A stretch of DNA of 26,566 nt from JAHFJA01 sp964357385. Its GTDB lineage: Bacteria > Patescibacteriota > Patescibacteriia > JACQRZ01. The stretch covers positions 1-26,566 of the forward strand of contig CAYHKW010000005.1 of NCBI GenBank assembly GCA_964357385.1, read 5' to 3'. A program made the position numbers and the translations under genes. Below the pieces are notes generated by a model that saw nothing but the letters and a program-made list of their open reading frames with translations, did not search any database and was not told the DNA's origin. Below are positions 21,147-26,566 of this stretch, piece after piece (positions within the stretch are counted from its first letter, which is position 1; each line of letters opens with the position of its first letter).

Positions 21147-23557
21147 GCCTCACTCAATATCACGCAAAGCGGCAATTTAAAAAAACACCAGAACCCAAAG
21201 GTTCTTTGAAACAATCGAAGCAAGGTGCACTTCGTTTTGTTATACAAGAACACCATGCATCCCACCTTCATTATGATTTTCGTTTAGAGTTAGATGGTGT
21301 TCTCAAAAGTTGGGCAGTACCAAAAGGCCCCTCTATGGATCCTAAGCAGAAGCACTTGGCAGTCATGGTAGAGGATCACCCTCTTTCATACCGAACCTTT
21401 GAAGGCACTATCCCCGAAGGTAATTATGGTGCGGGTACGGTGACAATATGGGATAAGGGAACGTATACAAGCGTGTTTGCTTCAAATCGCTCCGACACTG
21501 AGCGTGAGATCAGGAAAGGTTTGAAAGAAGGTAAAATCGAATTTGATGTCGTCGGCAAAAAATTGCACGGAACCTTTGTGTTGGTTAAAACAAAACGAGA
21601 ACATCAGTGGCTGCTTATGAAAGTGCATGATAAGCCTGCGATAACAACAGTCAAGCACTTTGCAGCCAAAACAAAACGACCGCTCGTACCGCATGCGATC
21701 AAGCCTATGTTGGCAACGCTGGTCGATTCGCCATTTGATCGTGAAGGATGGTTGTTTGAAATGAAATGGGATGGATATCGAGCCATTGCAGACCTAGAGA
21801 ATGGTGAATCACAATTGTATTCACGGACGGGGCACTCCTTTAATGAACAATTTTCAGCCGTACGAGATGCTCTGAAGTCCATAAGACATAATGTGGTTCT
21901 CGATGGGGAGATTGTGGTTTTGGATAAAGAAGGCCGGTCACAATTTCAACTACTTCAGGACTACCAGAAAACAGGGGATGGTGCTTTGTATTATTACGTG
22001 TTTGATATTCTGTCACTGGATGGCAAAGATCTTCGGTCATTGCCATTGCACGAGCGCAAAACGTTACTAAAAAAGATAATTCCCAAGAAAGGAATTATTC
22101 GTTTCTCAGATCACATAGAAAATACAGGAACGGCATTTTTTAAGATAGTACAGAAACAAAAACTGGAAGGAATGATCGCAAAAAATGGTGATAGTCCGTA
22201 TCGGGAAGGCGTACGTGGATCTGATTGGTTAAAAATAAAGACACATTATCGCCAAGAGGCTGTTATTTGCGGATTTACACAGCCACGCAAAACACGAAGT
22301 TTTTTTGGCGCGCTCATTTTAGGAGTATACAAGGACGGTGTTTTAACGTATATCGGACATACGGGTGGAGGGTTTGATCAGGAAGCACTGGAGGATCTCT
22401 ACACAAAAATGAAACCCTTGGTACAGACTCATTCATCGTTTAAAACAATACCGAAAACAAATACCCCTGCAACCTGGTTGAAACCTTCACTGGTGTGTGA
22501 AGTGCAATTTGCGGGATGGACGAGGGATGGCAGTATGCGCCAACCGGTTTTTGTAGGAATGCGATCTGATAAAAAAGCAAAGGATGTTGTTCAAGAACTG
22601 CCCGCATCACTACAACCGACGTTGGTTGAAAGCGAGAGTGATCCGGAGAAAAAACAGATACGTGTTATCAACAAGAAAAGTGTTGCGTTGAGTAATTTTT
22701 CAAAAATATATTGGCCGAAGGAGAAGTATACAAAAGGGGACTTAATTGCATATTACGAGCGAATCAGCCCATTTATTTTGCCCTACATAAAAGACCGCCC
22801 ACTCTCACTTCACCGCTTTCCTGATGGTATTGCCGGAAAAGAATTTTACCAAAAAGACAGTGCTGATATTGTGCCTGCCTGGGCAAAGACCATTGATATC
22901 TATGCAGAAGGGGAGGATAAACAAGTAACCTATCTGGTGGGGAGCGACACACCAACACTGTTGTTCATGGCAAACCTTGGGTGTATTGAGATACATACGT
23001 GGAATTCTCGGGTGAAAAAACTTGATTATCCTGACTACCTGGTTATGGATCTTGATCCTGAATCAGTACCCTTTGATCATGTTATTGCTGTAGCGCGAGC
23101 AGTGCATGATGTTTTTGATTCTTTGGGGATTACCAGCATATGCAAGACATCGGGTAGCCGAGGCTTGCATGTGTATGTTCCAATGGGAGGCAAGTATACC
23201 TATGAACAAGTGAGAGAGTTTTCTGAAATCATTGCATCATTAGCAGCCAAAGAAGTACCAAAGATTACAAGCATGATTCGAAGTCCTCGGCGTCGCCAGC
23301 ATAAAGTATATTTTGATACGCTTCAAAATAGGAAAGGCGCTACCACAGTCGCACCGTATAGTGTCCGCCCACGACCGGGTGCGACGGTATCAACACCATT
23401 GCGATGGGAGGAGGTAAAGAAAGGACTTGATCCAACCAAGTTCACGATAAAAACTATATTCAAGCGCCTTGAAAAACACGGCGATCTATTTGCACCGATC
23501 TTGGGGAAGGGGATTGATATGAAGAAGGCAATTAAGAAACTAGAAAGAGGCGAATAA
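21143..23557 (+). CDS. ligD: ATP-dependent DNA ligase LigD (PE-LIG-POL)
   Basis: An 804-residue three-domain end-joining enzyme in the order phosphoesterase, ligase, polymerase, as in Pseudomonas LigD. The phosphoesterase domain (about 1-160) has His37, His43 and Asp45 in HHASHLHYDFRLE, and His79 in EDHP. The ligase domain (about 185-480) has the adenylated Lys208 in EMKWDGYRA, the DGEIV strand and the WLKIK motif, followed by an OB fold (CEVQFAGWTRDG). The archaeo-eukaryotic primase-type polymerase domain (about 510-800) has Asp636 and Asp638 in MDLDPES, the SGSRGLHVYVP strand and a late SVRPRPGATVS segment. It trims, fills and seals ends held by Ku. All catalytic residues expected are present, so it is probably fully active. 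It ends nine bases from a convergent gene with no terminator between. Confidence 0.97.
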   Translation: MSLTQYHAKRQFKKTPEPKGSLKQSKQGALRFVIQEHHASHLHYDFRLELDGVLKSWAVPKGPSMDPKQKHLAVMVEDHPLSYRTFEGTIPEGNYGAGTVTIWDKGTYTSVFASNRSDTEREIRKGLKEGKIEFDVVGKKLHGTFVLVKTKREHQWLLMKVHDKPAITTVKHFAAKTKRPLVPHAIKPMLATLVDSPFDREGWLFEMKWDGYRAIADLENGESQLYSRTGHSFNEQFSAVRDALKSIRHNVVLDGEIVVLDKEGRSQFQLLQDYQKTGDGALYYYVFDILSLDGKDLRSLPLHERKTLLKKIIPKKGIIRFSDHIENTGTAFFKIVQKQKLEGMIAKNGDSPYREGVRGSDWLKIKTHYRQEAVICGFTQPRKTRSFFGALILGVYKDGVLTYIGHTGGGFDQEALEDLYTKMKPLVQTHSSFKTIPKTNTPATWLKPSLVCEVQFAGWTRDGSMRQPVFVGMRSDKKAKDVVQELPASLQPTLVESESDPEKKQIRVINKKSVALSNFSKIYWPKEKYTKGDLIAYYERISPFILPYIKDRPLSLHRFPDGIAGKEFYQKDSADIVPAWAKTIDIYAEGEDKQVTYLVGSDTPTLLFMANLGCIEIHTWNSRVKKLDYPDYLVMDLDPESVPFDHVIAVARAVHDVFDSLGITSICKTSGSRGLHVYVPMGGKYTYEQVREFSEIIASLAAKEVPKITSMIRSPRRRQHKVYFDTLQNRKGATTVAPYSVRPRPGATVSTPLRWEEVKKGLDPTKFTIKTIFKRLEKHGDLFAPILGKGIDMKKAIKKLERGE

Positions 23558-23566
23558 TTGAGTCAA

Positions 23567-24685
23567 CTAGGAATTCAGCTTTTCATAGATACCATTTATT
23601 TCCTCTCCTACCTCAATTAAATTTGCACGCATTCTTTGTGTAGTTCCATTTGTGTTGAGTTTTTTATCAAGTTCCATAAAAATGTCACTCCTTAATCCGT
23701 AACCGTGTTCTCTGTTTGTGAGAGTATTTATTTTTTGTTCTGCTTTCATTGCTTTCAAATAAAGTTTTTTATAATCGTCTACAATTACTGAACGTTCTGC
23801 TTGCTCCTTCCCGCTTCGTGCCATCTCATCAAGTGCATCGGGGTATTCTCGAGAAACTTCAAATAGCTTTTGGTTATCAAGTAAGGACTTAATAATTGCT
23901 TTTTCTTTTGTGTTTTTAAACCAGCCTAAACTCTTAAGAGCTGTTTTTAAATTCTCCTCTATTTCTTTTGGTGTTCTGCTTGTATTTGCAATATTTTCAA
24001 GTGTATAACTAAAAGCTGAACCATCGTTCAGTTGTTTCTTTGCATTGGCAAAGATTTCTTGCCGCGTTTTATAAATATCAGATTTTTCTTTTTCTTGTTT
24101 TTCAAATTCTTCCTTATAGTATTGATCTTTCTCCCAGAGGCTGTTAGTTAACATTGCTATTTTTTCAATTTCTGGCTGTAGATCGGCGAGTGTTTGTTCA
24201 TGGATTTGTCGCGCTTCTTCCATTGCTTTTTGTTTTGATTCTTCCACTTGAGAAGCTTCGTATAGTATGTTTAATATGTCAGGATTTTTTTCTATTATTG
24301 CAATTCTTGCTTTGATATCGCTTTGTTTCTTTTGTAATAAGTCAAGAGTTTTTTTTAAATCCTCGAGCTGTTTTGTGTCGGTTATTTCTCCTAATTCGGA
24401 GGTGGTTGTAAAATAATCCAGATTAGCTTGCGCAGTCAGGATCAGTGTTTCAGTTGTATTTGATTCTTTAATAAGACTCTCTCTTTCAGTGAGTTTGTTC
24501 GCGATATCCTGTTCTTTTTGAAGTCTCATTGCTTCAATTTTGCTTTCCAAATTTTCGTTAATGTCTTCAATAGTTCCATCAGGGGTATTTTGTTCATCAA
24601 AGCCATGCCCACTCTCATTGTGTTCCATAGTCTCAGTTTTTACAGACGCATTTTGTTCTGGAGAATACTGTTCTGGGGTTGGCAT
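23567..24685 (-). CDS. Unrecognised cytoplasmic coiled-coil protein
   Basis: A 372-residue protein with no signal peptide and no membrane segment. The first 40 residues are polar and acidic (Glu, Gln, Asn, Ser). Most of the rest is predicted helix, rich in Glu, Lys and Gln with leucine/isoleucine heptads (about 40-80, 95-135, 145-220). The C-terminal third is more mixed (LKSLGWFKNTKEK, then DALDEMARSGKE, then LYLKAMKAEQKI). There are no cysteines. I do not recognise a family or any catalytic motif; a structural or scaffolding role would be a guess. The frame extends to a TTG at 24694, but ATG 24685 (MPTPEQ) is the better start. Its sequence is visibly more AT-rich than ligD and ftsK on either side, which may mean later acquisition or relaxed selection. 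Confidence 0.8.
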   Translation of the reverse strand: MPTPEQYSPEQNASVKTETMEHNESGHGFDEQNTPDGTIEDINENLESKIEAMRLQKEQDIANKLTERESLIKESNTTETLILTAQANLDYFTTTSELGEITDTKQLEDLKKTLDLLQKKQSDIKARIAIIEKNPDILNILYEASQVEESKQKAMEEARQIHEQTLADLQPEIEKIAMLTNSLWEKDQYYKEEFEKQEKEKSDIYKTRQEIFANAKKQLNDGSAFSYTLENIANTSRTPKEIEENLKTALKSLGWFKNTKEKAIIKSLLDNQKLFEVSREYPDALDEMARSGKEQAERSVIVDDYKKLYLKAMKAEQKINTLTNREHGYGLRSDIFMELDKKLNTNGTTQRMRANLIEVGEEINGIYEKLNS

Positions 24686-24710
24686 ATTCAACAATTAAAA
24701 TAATAAGATA

Positions 24711-24725
24711 CAGCTAGTATAGCTG
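24711..24725. promoter_or_regulatory. Inverted repeat over the -10 of the coiled-coil gene (operator candidate)
   Basis: CAGCTA (24711-24716), three bases, then TAGCTG (24720-24725): a perfect 6-3-6 inverted repeat that includes the -10 box. A dimeric repressor bound here would block the coiled-coil gene. It could also be chance, or a weak hairpin in the 5' end. Confidence 0.35.
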
Positions 24726-24745
24726 AATATACGTTTTAATGTCTA
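24716..24745 (-). promoter_or_regulatory. Promoter of the coiled-coil gene
   Basis: On the minus strand TAGACA (24745-24740), an 18-base spacer, then TATACT (24721-24716). Each hexamer matches consensus at five of six positions. The expected start is near 24709, about 24 bases before ATG 24685. Confidence 0.65.
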
Positions 24746-24761
24746 GAAAGGAAAGGTTGTC

Positions 24762-24790
24762 TTGCCACAACGCTCACCCCACGCTATACT
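24762..24790 (+). promoter_or_regulatory. Promoter of ftsK
   Basis: TTGCCA (24762-24767), a 17-base spacer, then TATACT (24785-24790). The expected start is near 24797, 16 bases before the ATG. It is divergent from the coiled-coil gene promoter, with the two -35 boxes 16 bases apart. Confidence 0.65.
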
Positions 24791-24812
24791 ACAGGCATTA
24801 TAACGTGTTCCC

Positions 24813-26566
24813 ATGGCACAGATCAGTCAACCGCATCGCCCTCGACGGCGTGAAGAACCCCAAGGACCGTCCGCCATCGTTGTGTGGTGGGCAAGCATTA
24901 GTCCCGACACCAAAAAGGCAGTCGGTATCGTTTTTTTATTTGCCCTTGGTTTATTGGGGTTGTTAAGTATTTTTGAGCTGGCAGGAAGTATTGGTGTGTG
25001 GATGGATTCAATGATGGGGATTCTCTTTGGTCGCATAAAGCTGATTTTCCCTTTACTGCTCTTACTACTTGCCTATGTTTTTTTGCGCCCTGATAAATAT
25101 AGTGTAAAAGGCATTAATACGATTGGTCTTATTATTGTTGCGGTGAGTTTTGCTGCGTTTTGGCACATTGGTATTGATCCTGAAACGGCGTGGCGCACAG
25201 CCCTTGAAGGGGGCGGAGGCGGTATTGTAGGATTTTCATTTGCCTATCCATTGCATGTTACTTTGGGGTTTTGGGGAGGACTTATCATTCTTGTCGCGAT
25301 ATTTGTAAGTGCACTATTGGTCATTTTTAATACTTCATTGTCATCGCTCCAAGGTCATGTAAGTGCTTTAAAAGATATTGGCGGTCGTTTTAGTGCATTG
25401 ATTGCATGGTTTAAAAAGGAAAGAGGAGACGGCTCACAAGAAAGAGAAGAAGAGCAAGACGAGCCGGAGGAAGAAGAAGTTGAAACGGCTGCCCCGGTGG
25501 TCAACCAACCGGTGTTTTCTGGCATAAAAATGGATGCTTCAACGCCTGATGAAATGCCGGTTCTCAAAGCCAAGATCATCCACAAAAAAATTCAAGTTCC
25601 TGTTGACCTTCTTAATACGCAAAAATACCAGGCCCAAAGCACTGACATTGGAAAGAGCAAAGTCATTATCCAGCGCACGTTTGAGACGTTTGGTATTGCA
25701 GTAGAGATGGCAGAGGTCAATGTAGGGCCGACGGTAACCCAGTTTACCTTTAAACCTGCTGACGGAGTGAAGGTGGCATCGATTCTTTCATTGCACAATG
25801 ACCTTGCACTATCCCTTGCTGCTCACCCGATTCGTATTGAGGCACCTATACCTGGTAAGTCATTGGTAGGTATCGAAGTGCCGAACAAAAAAACAGCAAT
25901 GGTTACCATGAATGAATTAATCACCTCAGAAGAATTCAAGCGCCGACCCAGTAATTTGAGTATTGCATTAGGAAAAGACGTTTCCGGTATGCCTCGGTTT
26001 GCTGATATCTTGCGCATGCCTCACTTGCTGATCGCAGGTTCGACCGGTTCCGGAAAAACGGTCTGTATGAACTCAATTATTATCAGCTTGCTCTATCAAA
26101 ACAGTCCCGACGAGCTCCGTTTTATCATGGTTGACCCAAAACGTGTTGAGTTGCCGATTTATAACGACATTCCGCATTTGTTGACACCGGTGGTTACCAA
26201 TGTGAAAAAAGCAGTCAATGCGCTCAAGTGGGCGATTGGGGAAATGGATCGCCGTTTTGAGATTTTGTCTTCGCAGAAAAAGCGCGACATTGCCACCTAC
26301 AATCGCGACATGAAAGAAAAATTGCCCTATATCGTCATCATTATCGACGAGCTTGCTGATATTATGGTTACCTGCGGTCCAGAAGTTGAAAATCTTATTG
26401 TCCGCCTTGCTCAGATGGCACGTGCGGTGGGTATTCACTTGATTCTTGCCACCCAGCGTCCCTCTACTGACGTTATTACCGGTCTTATAAAGGCAAATAT
26501 TCCTGCACGTATCGCGTTTTCAGTACCATCTCAAATTGACTCTCGTACGATTCTGGACACACCGGG
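24813..26566 (+). CDS. ftsK: DNA translocase FtsK/SpoIIIE, 5' part (runs off the window)
   Basis: At least 584 residues, open at the right edge. The short basic N-terminus (PHRPRRRE) is followed by four membrane helices (about 34-60, 71-90, 98-117 and 149-175), a short Glu-rich linker (about 205-235) and the translocase motor. Motor motifs: Walker A GSTGSGKT (409-416), MVDPKRVELPIY, Walker B IIIIDELADIM (Asp512) and the ATQRPSTDVITG segment. FtsK sits at the division septum and pumps chromosomal DNA. The linker is far shorter than in E. coli, closer to SpoIIIE. The gamma domain that reads KOPS sites would lie beyond the window, so its presence is unknown. ATG 24813 is the first start after a good promoter and has no Shine-Dalgarno site. 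Confidence 0.96.
   Translation, partial: MAQISQPHRPRRREEPQGPSAIVVWWASISPDTKKAVGIVFLFALGLLGLLSIFELAGSIGVWMDSMMGILFGRIKLIFPLLLLLLAYVFLRPDKYSVKGINTIGLIIVAVSFAAFWHIGIDPETAWRTALEGGGGGIVGFSFAYPLHVTLGFWGGLIILVAIFVSALLVIFNTSLSSLQGHVSALKDIGGRFSALIAWFKKERGDGSQEREEEQDEPEEEEVETAAPVVNQPVFSGIKMDASTPDEMPVLKAKIIHKKIQVPVDLLNTQKYQAQSTDIGKSKVIIQRTFETFGIAVEMAEVNVGPTVTQFTFKPADGVKVASILSLHNDLALSLAAHPIRIEAPIPGKSLVGIEVPNKKTAMVTMNELITSEEFKRRPSNLSIALGKDVSGMPRFADILRMPHLLIAGSTGSGKTVCMNSIIISLLYQNSPDELRFIMVDPKRVELPIYNDIPHLLTPVVTNVKKAVNALKWAIGEMDRRFEILSSQKKRDIATYNRDMKEKLPYIVIIIDELADIMVTCGPEVENLIVRLAQMARAVGIHLILATQRPSTDVITGLIKANIPARIAFSVPSQIDSRTILDTP

Noticed and set aside
24739..24966. 75-codon plus-strand frame over the ftsK start
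   Set aside because: It is out of frame with ftsK, overlaps both promoters and has no family features.

Overview
The window looks like a chromosomal segment of a Candidate Phyla Radiation (Patescibacteria) bacterium, probably of Parcubacteria type. This is inference from gene content: tandem VirB2/TrbC-like pilin genes, a eukaryote-like (type 2) IleS, a Mur ligase lacking the usual N-terminal domain, a FemAB-family transferase, compact rpoB/rpoC, Ku-LigD, and almost no Shine-Dalgarno sites. TGA is a normal stop here (FemAB-family gene, ku), so this is not a TGA-recoded lineage. No rRNA, tRNA, CRISPR array, transposase or prophage gene was found.

Layout. (1) 1-3770, plus strand: the end of one pilin-like gene, a complete second pilin-like gene, and a 1031-residue surface protein with an N-terminal membrane segment, a coiled-coil stalk, two copies of an unrecognised Cys module, an Ig-like domain and a C-terminal array of seven Cys-x4-Cys repeats that probably forms a seven-bladed propeller. 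(2) 3823-5616, minus strand: three consecutive related genes, each a single-pass membrane anchor plus a DUF5666-like beta domain, separated by intrinsic terminators and apparently transcribed separately. (3) 5769-12122, plus strand: a tight operon ileS, ruvA, FemAB-family gene, DEDDh exonuclease gene and murE-like gene, with gaps of 5 and 3 bases and two ATGA overlaps. (4) 12123-12635: a 513-base gap with a good promoter, a possible nine-codon leader peptide and an intrinsic terminator ahead of rpoB. (5) 12636-20051: rpoB-rpoC, with a strong terminator. (6) 20122-20260: a near-consensus promoter followed by a structured RNA ending in its own U-tract, a candidate small RNA gene. (7) 20328-23557: ku-ligD, a two-gene end-joining operon. 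(8) 23567-24685, minus strand: an unrecognised, AT-rich coiled-coil gene. (9) 24813 to the window end: ftsK, incomplete at the right edge, divergent from the coiled-coil gene.

How the parts fit. The left end is an envelope and surface block (pilins, probable adhesin, small anchored proteins). The central operon joins translation (IleS), recombination (RuvA, exonuclease) and wall synthesis (MurE-like and FemAB-like). The MurE-like protein has lost the DAP-reading Arg motif, and a FemAB enzyme sits two genes upstream; together they suggest peptidoglycan with a non-DAP third residue and an amino-acid side branch. The right end holds transcription, double-strand-break repair and chromosome segregation. 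The items most worth a second look are the small RNA at 20157-20260, the rpoB leader, the seven-repeat Cys protein, the triplet of anchored proteins, and recurring promoter and initiation features (TGG-extended -10 boxes, no Shine-Dalgarno).
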